Source of the DNA: Terriglobia bacterium
GTDB lineage: Bacteria > Acidobacteriota > Terriglobia > Acidiferrales > UBA7541
NCBI GenBank assembly: GCA_020073605.1
Contig: JAIQEW010000019.1
Location: 1-51,910, forward strand
Direction of reading: 5' to 3'
DNA: 51,910 nucleotides
Position numbers and translations under genes: made by a program. Positions 28,322-36,699 of this stretch are shown here, piece after piece (position 1 is the first letter of the stretch; each line of letters starts with the position of its first letter). The notes beneath the pieces were generated by a model. That model made no database searches, was not told the origin of the DNA, and worked only from the letters and a program-made list of their open reading frames with translations.

Positions 28322-29323
28322 ATGACCGAACCGGGGGGACAAGCAGGACCACAGATGGGCAGGCCGCGGCACAGATCGTTTGTGGGACCTATTCTGCTGA
28401 TCGTGCTGGGCTGCGTGTTCCTGGCATTCACCTTGTATCCCAACTTCGACCCATGGCCGATTCTTTATCGCTACTGGCCTCTGATCCTGATTCTGATCGG
28501 CTTGGGGAAGATATGGGACAGCTATTACGCTCACCAGCATCCCGACCGGGCAGTCGGACCGTGGATTTCCGGGACCGGCCTCGCGTGGACCATTCTGCTG
28601 CTCTTCTTCTTTTTTGCGGCGTGGCATCGAGGCTCGATGTGGCACGGCCCTTGGGGCTGGCATGAAGGACGGGGCTGGAATAACCGGGCGTGGGCAGCGG
28701 ACGTGCACGACACGCAGGCCGTCGAATTACAGGGCGCGAAATCGGTTCGCGCAGATCTGGAAATGCCCGCGGGCGTGCTGACGCTGGCCGGAGGCTCGAG
28801 CCGGCTGCTCGATGCGGATTTCCAGTACAACGCATACGAGGGAAAGCCGCGCGTCGACTACATCGTCTCCGGAGACAGCGGCCAACTTTCCGTGACGCAA
28901 CATCAAGATCGCCCGCACTTTGGAAACGATTACAACGAGTGGAACCTGCATTTCAACAATGGCGTGCCGGTTGACCTGCGGCTCCAAATGGGCGCCGGCC
29001 GCAGCGACATGCGGCTCAACGGAATGAGCCTGAGCGGCCTGGACGTTCATATGGGCGCGGGCGAGCTGAATCTCGACCTGACCGGAGAACGGAAAACCAG
29101 CTTTCAGGGTGACATCGAAGGCGGCGCGGGCCGCGCGACGATTCGCCTGCCAAGAGACGTGGGCGTGCGCGTCTATGCGTCCGGGGGGATCAGCTCAATC
29201 AACGCTACAGGGTTCCGACGCGATGCCGGGGCCTACATCAACGACGCGTACGGGAAGACATCCACCACAATCAACCTGACCGTTCACGGCGGCGTGGGCG
29301 AAATCGACCTCATCGAGGAATAG
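28322..29323 (+). CDS. LiaF-like membrane protein with toastrack domain
   Basis: 333 residues from ATG 28322, with AGAGG 6 nt upstream. Three hydrophobic spans (about 20-37, 48-63, 84-98) resemble the LiaI/LiaF-like transmembrane region (LYPNFDPWPILYRYWPLILI). The C-terminal 200 residues are repetitive beta-strands (VRADLEMPAGVLTLAGGS, VDLRLQMGAGRSDMRLNG, VHMGAGELNLDLTG, GGISSINATGF) typical of a toastrack/DUF4097-type beta-helix. LiaF proteins in Firmicutes inhibit a cell-envelope stress kinase; no LiaRS pair is here. It follows the kinase array after 159 bp and may belong to the same envelope-sensing region, but that link is only positional. Confidence 0.78.
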   Translation: MTEPGGQAGPQMGRPRHRSFVGPILLIVLGCVFLAFTLYPNFDPWPILYRYWPLILILIGLGKIWDSYYAHQHPDRAVGPWISGTGLAWTILLLFFFFAAWHRGSMWHGPWGWHEGRGWNNRAWAADVHDTQAVELQGAKSVRADLEMPAGVLTLAGGSSRLLDADFQYNAYEGKPRVDYIVSGDSGQLSVTQHQDRPHFGNDYNEWNLHFNNGVPVDLRLQMGAGRSDMRLNGMSLSGLDVHMGAGELNLDLTGERKTSFQGDIEGGAGRATIRLPRDVGVRVYASGGISSINATGFRRDAGAYINDAYGKTSTTINLTVHGGVGEIDLIEE

Positions 29324-29375
29324 TGGCAAACACGGTTTGGGGCGCGGACCGAGGCTACCCCCAATGGAAAACCGC

Positions 29376-29472
29376 TCACCGCAGAGACGCAGAGGGCGCA
29401 GAGTCGGGAAATGCTCACCACAGAGGACACAGAGGCTGCACAGAGGCTGCACGGAGTCCACAGAGAAACCCC
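29376..29472 (+). repeat. CAGAG-type intergenic repeat, copy A
   Basis: Degenerate tandem units of the form CACAGAGRCRCAGAG (CACCGCAGAGACGCAGAGG, CCACAGAGGACACAGAGG, TGCACAGAGG twice). They lie in the 300-bp gap between the LiaF-like gene and the SAM hydrolase gene; the remainder of the gap shows no gene. Such repeats are common between genes in Acidobacteria and some other phyla and often give spurious open frames. Function unknown. Confidence 0.7.
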
Positions 29473-29623
29473 GCAAATGACCTCGTTTTCGCTTCCCGGC
29501 CGCGTTACTCAATCGCGGCAGGGCGCGGCGGATGGCTTTGACCATCGCGCGAGGCTCCGATAGAGTCGTCAAGAGGCGCGCGGCAGTTCCCTTCCCGCGC
29601 CCGAACGTACACAGGAGCCAACC

Positions 29624-30418
29624 TTGGCGCGTCCCATCATTACGCTGACGACGGACTACGGAACAAGCGACCATCTGGTCGGGGTCATGAAGGGCGTGAT
29701 CCTCAGCATCAATCCTGAAGTCAACGTGGTGGACATCACGCACAATGTGCTGGCGCATGACCTGCTCGACGGGGCGCTGACGATCGGCCAGGCCTACAAG
29801 CATTTTCCGCCGAAGACGATTCATATCGTCGTCGTGGACCCCGGAGTGGGAACCGAGCGGCGGCCTATCCTCGTCGCGGGTGATCAGCACTACTTCGTGG
29901 CACCCGACAACGGCGTGCTTTCGTCCGTGTATGACCAGTCTGAGGCGCTGTACGTCTGGAAAATCATCTCGGAACACTATTTTCGCCAGCCGGTCAGCAA
30001 GACATTTCACGGACGAGACATTTTCGCTCCGGTGGGCGCGTGGCTTTCGAAGTCGTGGCAGACGGCGGCTTTCGGCGAAGCGATTACCGATTTCGTGCGA
30101 TTTGCGATTCCCAAGCCGAAGACCGCGGGCAATACGGTGAAAGGCATTGTCCTGCGCGTCGATCAGTTTGGCAACCTGGTAACGAACCTGACGCCGACAG
30201 AAGTGCCGGCGCTCGCGTCGACGGACGGCAAATTCACGATCCGTGCGGGAAACGCGGCAATTACAAAGGTCGTGCCGACATTCGCGCTGGGACCGGCGGG
30301 CGAAGCGGTCGGAGTGATCGGATCGAGCGGATATTTGGAGATTTCGGTCAACAAAGGCAGCGCGGCGCGGGCAGTCGGGGCGGGACGCGGCGCGGAAGTG
30401 ACCGTCGAGCTGAGCTAG
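29624..30418 (+). CDS. SAM hydroxide adenosyltransferase (DUF62 family)
   Basis: 264 residues from TTG 29624, preceded by AGGAG at 29611-29615. The family cleaves S-adenosylmethionine to adenosine and methionine with water, and is homologous to fluorinase and chlorinase. ITLTTDYGTSDHLVG, VVDITHNV, VVDPGVGTERRPI, FVAPDNGVLS, FHGRDIFAPVGA and VDQFGNLVTNL are all present. The Asp-Arg-His set that activates water in the hydrolases is intact (Asp72, Arg79, His129, spaced as in the archaeal enzyme). I see nothing pointing to halogenation. It is flanked on both sides by CAGAG repeats and not obviously in an operon. Confidence 0.93.
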   Translation: MARPIITLTTDYGTSDHLVGVMKGVILSINPEVNVVDITHNVLAHDLLDGALTIGQAYKHFPPKTIHIVVVDPGVGTERRPILVAGDQHYFVAPDNGVLSSVYDQSEALYVWKIISEHYFRQPVSKTFHGRDIFAPVGAWLSKSWQTAAFGEAITDFVRFAIPKPKTAGNTVKGIVLRVDQFGNLVTNLTPTEVPALASTDGKFTIRAGNAAITKVVPTFALGPAGEAVGVIGSSGYLEISVNKGSAARAVGAGRGAEVTVELS

Positions 30419-30425
30419 GGATTAG

Positions 30426-30604
30426 CCACAGAGACACGGAGACACAGAGAGAAGAAAAAGTCACAGAAAAACCAAAACAACCCACCGCTGAGACGCAAAG
30501 AACGCAGAGAGAATCAAAGCAAAATAACCGAAACCCTCCCCAAAAGATTTCCCACAGAGAGCATAGGGCCCGCACTGAGTAGAGCAAGGCAACCACAGAG
30601 ATAC
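30426..30604 (+). repeat. CAGAG-type intergenic repeat, copy B
   Basis: Several degenerate units (CCACAGAGACACGGAGACAC, CACCGCTGAGACGCAAAG, CCCACAGAGAGCATAGG, CCACAGAG) in an A-rich stretch between the SAM hydrolase gene and the end of the permease gene. They have the same orientation as copy A, so the two blocks bracket the single gene 29624-30418. Confidence 0.68.
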
Positions 30605-30629
30605 CCCGCAGCAAATCCGCAGCAGGCAA

Positions 30630-31490
30630 TCAGCGAGCCAACGAAGTTACGATCAGGTGGGACCGCATGCGGGGGTCCATCCAGTCGCGAAGGGCGTCGC
30701 CCAGAAGGTTGAAGGCAAGGACGGCGGCCATGATGGCCAGCGCCGGAAAAATGACCATGTGCGGGGCGTCGAAAAGATGGCTGCGCGCATCGTTGAGCAT
30801 AGCGCCCCAGCTAGCCATCGGCGCAAGGACTCCGACGCCGAGGAAACTCAGCGTGGACTCGGCCAGAATCGCTCCCGCCATGCCGACGGTGGCCTGCACC
30901 ATCACAGGCTGAAGAATATTCGGCAGTAGATGGCGCAGGAGAATGCGAGCGGGCGAGGCTCCCAGCGACCGCGCGGCCAGCACGTATTCCATTTCCTTGG
31001 CTTGCAGGATTTGCGCCCTCGCAAGCCGCGCGTAGCCGGCCCAACCGGTGACGATCAGCGCGAGAATCACCTTTCCAATGCCCGGGCCGAGAAACGCGGC
31101 CAGGGCGATGGCGAGAAGGATTCCCGGGAATGACAGAAACGCATTGATGAGGACGATGTTTACCAGCCGGTCGAACCATCCGCCGCAGTAACCCGCCAGC
31201 GAGCCGATCGCCAGCCCCACAAGCCCCGCGCCTAGAACCACGCTGACACCGACAAGCATCGATACGCGCGCACCGAAGAGAGTCCGCGAAAGGATGTCGC
31301 GCCCCAGCTCATCGGTGCCCAGCCAGTGCGCGGCGCTCGGGCCCGCGAGGCGAATTGGAAGATCTTGTGTAGCGGGATCGGCGGGGGCGAGCCACGGCGC
31401 GCCGAGGGCGAGAATGACGAGCAGCAGGGTCAGAGCGAGGCCCCAGCGTCCCGGGCCGCTCTGGCGGAGGAATTCGCGAAGGCCCTTCAT
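30630..31490 (-). CDS. OppC/DppC-type ABC transporter permease
   Basis: 286 residues from the ATG at 31488-31490. A short cytoplasmic N-terminus and first span (LALTLLLVILALGAPWLAP) are followed by the OppC N-terminal signature (HWLGTDELGRDILSRTLFGARVS, in part GTDELGRDILSR) and five more spans. The EAA loop that contacts the ATPase is clear (YVLAARSLGASPARILLRH, then LPNI). It overlaps the upstream OppB-type gene by 4 nt. Together they form the membrane pore of a peptide or nickel-type importer, but no substrate-binding protein or ATPase gene is adjacent, so substrate is unknown. Confidence 0.92.
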   Translation of the reverse strand: MKGLREFLRQSGPGRWGLALTLLLVILALGAPWLAPADPATQDLPIRLAGPSAAHWLGTDELGRDILSRTLFGARVSMLVGVSVVLGAGLVGLAIGSLAGYCGGWFDRLVNIVLINAFLSFPGILLAIALAAFLGPGIGKVILALIVTGWAGYARLARAQILQAKEMEYVLAARSLGASPARILLRHLLPNILQPVMVQATVGMAGAILAESTLSFLGVGVLAPMASWGAMLNDARSHLFDAPHMVIFPALAIMAAVLAFNLLGDALRDWMDPRMRSHLIVTSLAR

Positions 31491-32407
31491 TCGAACCGCA
31501 CCCGCGGATCGACGAACGCGTACACGAGGTCCGTCAAGAGATTCACGAGAACATAGGACACAGCGATCAGGAGAATGCATCCCTGCAACAGAGGATAGTC
31601 GCGCGCGCCGATCGCCTGCACGACGAGGCGGCCGATTCCTGGCCAGGAGAAGATCGTCTCGGTGACGATCGTACCGGCGAGCAGCGTGCCGAACTGCAAT
31701 CCGAGAATCGTCAGGATCGGGATCAGTGCGTTGCGAAATGCGTGGCGGAAGAGGACCGCGGACTCGGAAAGCCCTTTGGCGCGGGCGGTGCGAACGTAGT
31801 CGCTCGAAAGCTCCTCCATAACGGATGTGCGCACCATGCGCGTGAGGATGGCGGCCAGGGCGGCGCCGAGCGTGATTGCCGGCAAGACGAGGTGCGCCGG
31901 TCCGCCACGGCCGGAAACAGGCAACCATCCGAGAATCACGGAAAAAACGAGCATCAGCACCGGCCCGAGCGCGAAGTTCGGGACAGAAAGGCCCAGCAGC
32001 GTGAATACGCCGATAGCCCGGTCTGTAGAGGTGCCGCGACGCTGAGCCGCGAGCAGGCCGGCGGGAATGCCAATCGCCGCGCAGACGAGGAGCGCCACCA
32101 ACGCCAGTTCGAGCGTCGCCGGGTAGTGATCGAGGACGACTCGCGTGACGGGCTGTCTGAACCGAAACGATTCGCCGAGATCGCCGTGAAGAACTCCGGC
32201 GAGGTAGTGTCCATATTGCGTGGACACGGGCATGTCGAGCCGCAGGGCGTGGCGCAGTTGCTGCAAATCGTCCGCGCGAGCTCCTTCCCCGAGCATCTGC
32301 TGCACGGGATCGCCGGGAACGATGTGCACTAGAAGGAATACGAGTGTGACGATGAGCCAGAGCGCCGGAAGGGCAAACGCAAGCCTCAGGGAAATGTAGC
32401 GGATCAT
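31487..32407 (-). CDS. OppB/DppB-type ABC transporter permease
   Basis: 306 residues. Family hallmarks: N-terminal span (RLAFALPALWLIVTLVFLLV), HIVPGDPVQQMLG, the LHGDLGESFRFRQPV motif, LGLSVPNFALGPVLML, and the EAA loop DYVRTARAKGLSESAVLFRH followed by RNALIP. Its ATG overlaps the stop of the CNNM/CBS gene by 4 nt, and its own stop overlaps oppC's start, so all three are translationally coupled. Coupling of a peptide permease to a CorC-type protein is unusual. Confidence 0.93.
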   Translation of the reverse strand: MIRYISLRLAFALPALWLIVTLVFLLVHIVPGDPVQQMLGEGARADDLQQLRHALRLDMPVSTQYGHYLAGVLHGDLGESFRFRQPVTRVVLDHYPATLELALVALLVCAAIGIPAGLLAAQRRGTSTDRAIGVFTLLGLSVPNFALGPVLMLVFSVILGWLPVSGRGGPAHLVLPAITLGAALAAILTRMVRTSVMEELSSDYVRTARAKGLSESAVLFRHAFRNALIPILTILGLQFGTLLAGTIVTETIFSWPGIGRLVVQAIGARDYPLLQGCILLIAVSYVLVNLLTDLVYAFVDPRVRFE

Positions 32408-33822
32408 TTCCTGCGGCGCTCCTTCGTGGCGACTGCCGAAGCGGAATCTTTCGCGGCGGGTGAGGCAGCCTGCGGCTGGGGCGCGGAGGTTTCCGCCGGA
32501 GGCTGGAGCGACTTGATCTTCACGCGCGAGACGCGGCGGCGATCCATCTCCATTACGGTGAACCGGTAGCCATCGGCCTCGAAGCTTTCGGCACCGCGCG
32601 GAATGAATCCGAGCCGGCTGAGGACGAATCCGCCGACTGTCTCGTAGGACGAGTCGTCGGCCAGCACGATGTTGTATTGCGCTTCGAGATCGCGGACCTT
32701 CATGGCCGCGTCGAAAATCAACGAGCCGTCCGCGAGGACCAGCGGCCGCTCGACGACGTCGAACTCATCGTGAATCTCGCCGACCATCTGCTCGAGAATA
32801 TCTTCCATCGTAACGAGCCCCAGAATGCTCCCGAACTCGTCCACGACCATGGCCAAGCCGGTGCGGCGGGTGCGGAATTCGACGAGGAGTTCGCTCGCGG
32901 GCTTGGTCTCGGGAACGATCAGAACGTCGCGAAGCATAGTTCTCAAGTGAAATGCAGGAGCGGGCAGGCGCTCGTCGGCGCGGCGTGCGCGGTCGAGAAG
33001 AACCCAGATCACGTCCTTGATGTGCACGAAGCCGAGGATATGGTCGAGCGAGCCGTCGTACACAGGAAGGCGCGAACGTTGCGTGGTGGCGAACATGCCC
33101 ATCGTGTCGTCCAGGCTTGCGTCGGCGGGGAGCGCGTGCATATCCGGGCGCGGCACCATCAACTCGTGAACCTGCACCTGGCCCAGCTCGAGCGCATTCT
33201 GGATGAAACGAGCCTCGCCTGCGGGCAGCAGGCCGTGGTCGCGCGCCTGCTGGATCATTATTTGCAATTCCTCGGCGGAGCGCACGATCGTGTGGCTGTG
33301 GGGTGCGACTATGCCGAGAACGCGGAGGATTCTCTCCGCGGCGCCATCCAACAAATCGATCGCCCAGCGGAACGTGTTCAGGAACCAGTGGAACGGTCGC
33401 GCGATCAGGAGCGCCACACGCTCGGCGCGCGCCAGGCTCAGGCTCTTCGGGACGAGTTCGCCAAAGATGACCTGGAGGACGGTGAGCAGGCCGAATACGA
33501 GAATGAGCGCCACCACGTGGGCGACGGCCGGCGCCCACGGGCGCGCGACCTGCTCGACGAACGGCCGGACGACCGCCGCCAGCGTAATCTCACCGAGATA
33601 GCCGAGCAGCAGGCTCGCAATCGTGATTCCGACTTGAACGCCGGAGACGACGCGGCTCATGTCGCCGATGAGATGCTCGACGATCTTGGCCCGGGGATCG
33701 CCCTTCGCCACGAGCTGCCGCACGCGCGAAAGCCGGATCGCCACGAGCGAAAACTCCGCCGCGGCGAAGAAGGCGTTCATGCCGATCAGGAAAACTATGC
33801 CAAAGAGATGGAGAGCGCTCAT
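32404..33822 (-). CDS. CNNM/CorC-type transporter with CBS pair
   Basis: 472 residues. The N-terminal DUF21/CNNM membrane domain (FLIGMNAFFAAAEFSLVAIR, GVQVGITIASLLLGYLGE, VIFGELVPKSLSL) is followed by a CBS pair (about 205-335: VHELMVPRPDM, RLPVYDGSLDHILGFVHIKD, TGLAMVVDEFGSILGLVTMED) and a C-terminal CorC_HlyC domain (DDSSYETVGGFVLSRLG, MEMDRRRVSRVKI). A low-complexity Ala/Pro tail ends it. Relatives are inner-membrane proteins linked to magnesium or cobalt efflux, or to haemolysin-like phenotypes by old annotation. It is first in an operon with the OppB/OppC-type permeases. Confidence 0.93.
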   Translation of the reverse strand: MSALHLFGIVFLIGMNAFFAAAEFSLVAIRLSRVRQLVAKGDPRAKIVEHLIGDMSRVVSGVQVGITIASLLLGYLGEITLAAVVRPFVEQVARPWAPAVAHVVALILVFGLLTVLQVIFGELVPKSLSLARAERVALLIARPFHWFLNTFRWAIDLLDGAAERILRVLGIVAPHSHTIVRSAEELQIMIQQARDHGLLPAGEARFIQNALELGQVQVHELMVPRPDMHALPADASLDDTMGMFATTQRSRLPVYDGSLDHILGFVHIKDVIWVLLDRARRADERLPAPAFHLRTMLRDVLIVPETKPASELLVEFRTRRTGLAMVVDEFGSILGLVTMEDILEQMVGEIHDEFDVVERPLVLADGSLIFDAAMKVRDLEAQYNIVLADDSSYETVGGFVLSRLGFIPRGAESFEADGYRFTVMEMDRRRVSRVKIKSLQPPAETSAPQPQAASPAAKDSASAVATKERRRK

Positions 33823-33992
33823 CGTCCGGAAGCCCTCAAGACCCGGGTATCCGCCAACTCAGGCGATTCTAACAAGACGGGATGTGCAACGGGAGAAATC
33901 CACAGAAGCTATTGAGAAGCTGGCGGCCAGGCGAGCACTCCCCGGACAACCCAAACACCGTGGCGGATGCGATGCGCTCGCACAGGGCAGGG

Positions 33993-34541
33993 CTAACGCT
34001 GGGAAATCTCGCCCGCGTTGACCCGAGTGTTGAACTGAGCAGATTCGCCGCGCGGAATGGTGAGACTGGTCCAGCGATCGCTCGCCAGATGCTTTGCGAG
34101 AAACACGATCTGGCCCACGTGATAGCAGCAGTGCGTGACGCCACGGTTGATCGCCTGCATCACCGAATGGCGTTCGCCGCGGATGCGAATCGTGCCGTTC
34201 AGGTCGGCGTCCGTGAGCGAAGCGAGCGTTTCGAGCATGGCTTTCCACCCCGCTTCCCACATGGCCAGGACTTCGGCGCGCGTCTGGGCCGGCGCTTCAA
34301 ATTCCGAGTCACGGTTGCGCCAAGGCTTTTCGCCGTCGGAGGTGAGGAAATCCGTCCAGCGCGAGCGCATGTTGCCGGACAAATGCTTGACGATGATGGC
34401 GATCGAGTTCGACTCCGCGTCGATCGTGGCCGTCAGCGCGGCATCGGAAATCTGCGCCATGGCCTGCTCGCCGAGTTTCTTGTAGTAGCGCAATATCGCG
34501 AGGGAATCCGCGAGGTAGGACGTGGTGAATTCGAGTGCCAT
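33993..34541 (-). CDS. DUF1572 / DinB-superfamily protein
   Basis: 182 residues from the ATG at 34539-34541; an ATG 12 nt upstream is also possible. The motif SNSIAIIVKHLSGNMRSRW, followed by DFLTSDGEKPWRNRDSEFE, is characteristic of DUF1572, a four-helix DinB-type fold. THCCYHVGQIVFLAKHL supplies the C-terminal histidines, so His residues from both blocks could bind a divalent metal as in DinB/mycothiol-dependent enzymes. Members are thought to be metal-dependent thiol transferases, but their substrate is not established. It is transcribed divergently from xseB. Confidence 0.85.
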   Translation of the reverse strand: MALEFTTSYLADSLAILRYYKKLGEQAMAQISDAALTATIDAESNSIAIIVKHLSGNMRSRWTDFLTSDGEKPWRNRDSEFEAPAQTRAEVLAMWEAGWKAMLETLASLTDADLNGTIRIRGERHSVMQAINRGVTHCCYHVGQIVFLAKHLASDRWTSLTIPRGESAQFNTRVNAGEISQR

Positions 34542-34594
34542 AGGCCGATTGTGCATTGGCCGGGGGCGACGGCGCAAGTTCGCATAAGGCATTG

Positions 34595-34621
34595 TTGACG
34601 TTCTGCGACGTGCGATAGAAT
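34595..34621 (+). promoter_or_regulatory. Possible promoter for xseB-ispA-tlyA-nadK
   Basis: TTGACG at 34595-34600 and TAGAAT at 34616-34621 separated by only 15 bp, 50 bp upstream of the xseB ATG. The hexamers are good but the spacing is short. Confidence 0.4.
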
Positions 34622-34671
34622 GCAGGAACGCAATCACTGCGATAGTCCTGCAGGCCAAATTACGGAGCGAA

Positions 34672-34941
34672 ATGAGCTCAGCGACCAACAAGGCAGCCGA
34701 ACCTCAGAGGAAGGGCGACTTCGAGAGGTCGCTCGCGCGCCTCGAAGAGGTGGTGAAACGGCTCGAGAGCACGGACCTTGCTCTCGACGAGGCCATGAAG
34801 CTGTTCGAGGAAGGCGTGAAACTTTCGCGCGAGTGCCAGAAGCAGCTCGAGGAAGCGGAAGGCCGCGTGGAAATCCTTCTGAAGAAGGCGGACGGCAAGA
34901 TCGCCGCGGAACCGTTCGAACCCGAAGATGAATCCTCCTAG
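34672..34941 (+). CDS. xseB: Exodeoxyribonuclease VII small subunit
   Basis: 89 residues, normal size. DFERSLARLEEVVKRLESTDLALDEAMKLFEEGVKL is the conserved helical core (key segment LEEVVKRLESTDLALDEAM), and CQKQLEEAEGRVEILLKK is the second helix. XseB assembles in several copies on XseA to form the single-strand exonuclease. xseA is not in the window. It heads a row with ispA, tlyA and nadK, an arrangement common in bacteria. Confidence 0.95.
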   Translation: MSSATNKAAEPQRKGDFERSLARLEEVVKRLESTDLALDEAMKLFEEGVKLSRECQKQLEEAEGRVEILLKKADGKIAAEPFEPEDESS

Positions 34942-34998
34942 CGTGCGCTGCTCGTTGCGCCCCGCAATCCAAAGTTCCATACTCGTGAAACCGCAAGC

Positions 34999-35880
34999 AT
35001 GAAGCTCCCCGATTTTTACGAAGCCGACCGCGCCGCGATCGAAGCGGCCTTGGAAAGACTGCTTCCGTCGGAGAATACCCAGCCTCCGTCGATTCACCGG
35101 TCGATGCGGTACAGCGTCTCCGCGGGCGGAAAGCGGATTCGTCCGGTGCTGTGCATGGAAGCGGCGCGCATGTTTACCCAGAATGTCGAAGCGGCCATTC
35201 ACGCGGGATGCGCGCTCGAGTTCATTCATACGTATTCGCTGATTCACGACGATCTGCCGGCTCTCGACAATGACGATTTGCGGCGAGGCAAGCCCACCAA
35301 TCACAAAGTCTTCGGCGAGGCGATTGCGATTCTGGCCGGCGACGCGCTGCTAACGCTCGCATTTCAAACGCTGGCCGGCGCCCCGGTCGAGCCCGCGCGC
35401 CGGGCGCGGCTGATTGCCGAAGTTGCAGCGGCGGCGGGAACGGTGAACGGCATGGTGGGCGGGCAGGTGGCGGACCTCGAAGCCGAGGGCAAGCCGCTGA
35501 ACGCTGCGACGCTCGAATACATCCACCGGTCGAAGACGGCGGCACTGATTCGAGGATCGATTGTGGCGGGCGCCATCGCCGGCGGCGCCGCGGATGAAGA
35601 CGTTGAGCGCCTGCGCCGCTTCGGAGACAACATCGGCTGGGCGTTTCAAGTGGTGGACGATCTGCTGGACGTGGAGGAGTCGTCGGCGGCGCTCGGAAAG
35701 ACCGCTGGGAAGGATCAGGCGCAGAAGAAGGCGACCTATCCGGCGCTTTATGGAATCGAGAAGTCGCGCGCCATTGCAGCCGATCTGGAAGCAAAGGCCA
35801 TCGCCGAACTCACCCCTTACGGCGAACGAGCGGCGCGACTAAGACAGATCTGCGAGTTTCTCGTCGCGCGACGCTCGTGA
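34999..35880 (+). CDS. ispA: Polyprenyl (farnesyl/geranylgeranyl) diphosphate synthase
   Basis: 293 residues. The trans-prenyltransferase condenses IPP with allylic diphosphates in the cytoplasm. SAGGKRIRPVL is the diphosphate-binding N-terminal motif. The first Asp-rich motif is DDLPALDNDDLRRGKPTNH and the second is GWAFQVVDDLLD, both complete. GMVGGQVADLEAEGK and YIHRSKTAALIRGS match bacterial IspA rather than long-chain synthases. The residues before the first DD motif (FIHTYSLIHDD, with Tyr) fit a short product of C15 or C20. It follows xseB by 57 bp. Confidence 0.94.
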   Translation: MKLPDFYEADRAAIEAALERLLPSENTQPPSIHRSMRYSVSAGGKRIRPVLCMEAARMFTQNVEAAIHAGCALEFIHTYSLIHDDLPALDNDDLRRGKPTNHKVFGEAIAILAGDALLTLAFQTLAGAPVEPARRARLIAEVAAAAGTVNGMVGGQVADLEAEGKPLNAATLEYIHRSKTAALIRGSIVAGAIAGGAADEDVERLRRFGDNIGWAFQVVDDLLDVEESSAALGKTAGKDQAQKKATYPALYGIEKSRAIAADLEAKAIAELTPYGERAARLRQICEFLVARRS

Positions 35881-35887
35881 ATTCGAG

Positions 35888-36676
35888 ATGAAAACGTCTC
35901 ACCGCCCGCCTCGCGGTGCCTCTCAAACGAAACAATCCAAGCCGGGCAAGGCTCGCCTGGACGTGTTGATCGTGGAGCGCGGCCTGGCACCGTCGCGGGA
36001 ACGCGCGCAAGCGCTGCTCCTGGCAGGGCAAGTTCGCGTGAACGGCTCAAGGGCCGAAAAGGCCGGAACGCAGGTCGCGACGGATTCTCGAATCGAGGTT
36101 GTGGGTGAAACGCTGCGCTATGCGAGCCGCGGAGGACTGAAGCTCGAAGGCGCGCTCGAGGATTTCGGCGTCAGCCCGCAAGACAAAGTCTGCCTCGATG
36201 CAGGAAGCTCGACGGGCGGGTTCACGGATTGCCTGCTGCAACACGGGGCCCGCAGAGTGTACGCGGTGGATGTGACCATCGGGCAACTGGATTGGAAGCT
36301 TCAGCAGGATTCGCGTGTTGTGACCATCGAGCGAAACGCGCGCTATTTGAAGCAGGAGGATATCGGCGAGGCAGTCGATCTCGTCGTCGTGGACGTCTCC
36401 TTCATTTCCGTCGCCAAGATTCTGCCAGCGATTGTACCCATCGCCTCAAAGGGCGCGGACTTCCTGATCCTGATTAAGCCGCAGTTCGAACTTCAAAAAA
36501 GTGACGTGGGCCGCGGCGGGATCGTGCGCGACGCGGCGCTGCACGAGAAGGCTATCGAAGGCGTTCGCCACGCCGCGGCCGAAGCGGGCCTCGAAATCGC
36601 CGGGGTGAAGCCGAGCCGGATCACGGGCTCGGAAGGAAATCAGGAGTTTTTTCTCCACGCGCGGCACCACGAGTAG
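35888..36676 (+). CDS. tlyA: TlyA-type rRNA 2'-O-methyltransferase
   Basis: 262 residues. An N-terminal S4 RNA-binding domain (LDVLIVERGLAPSRERAQAL, GQVRVNGSRAEKAGTQV) precedes a FtsJ-like Rossmann methyltransferase (YASRGGLKLEGAL, CLDAGSSTGGFTDCLLQHGA, VYAVDVTIGQLDWKL, VVVDVSFISVAKILP, LIKPQFE). The catalytic set with Lys in RGGLKL, Asp in DVSF and Lys in LIKPQF is present. TlyA proteins 2'-O-methylate 16S and 23S rRNA in the organisms studied; the older name haemolysin is misleading. It starts 7 bp after ispA with no dxs gene between them. Confidence 0.94.
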   Translation: MKTSHRPPRGASQTKQSKPGKARLDVLIVERGLAPSRERAQALLLAGQVRVNGSRAEKAGTQVATDSRIEVVGETLRYASRGGLKLEGALEDFGVSPQDKVCLDAGSSTGGFTDCLLQHGARRVYAVDVTIGQLDWKLQQDSRVVTIERNARYLKQEDIGEAVDLVVVDVSFISVAKILPAIVPIASKGADFLILIKPQFELQKSDVGRGGIVRDAALHEKAIEGVRHAAAEAGLEIAGVKPSRITGSEGNQEFFLHARHHE

Positions 36677-36699
36677 AATAGAATGCTGCGTCCAAACCG

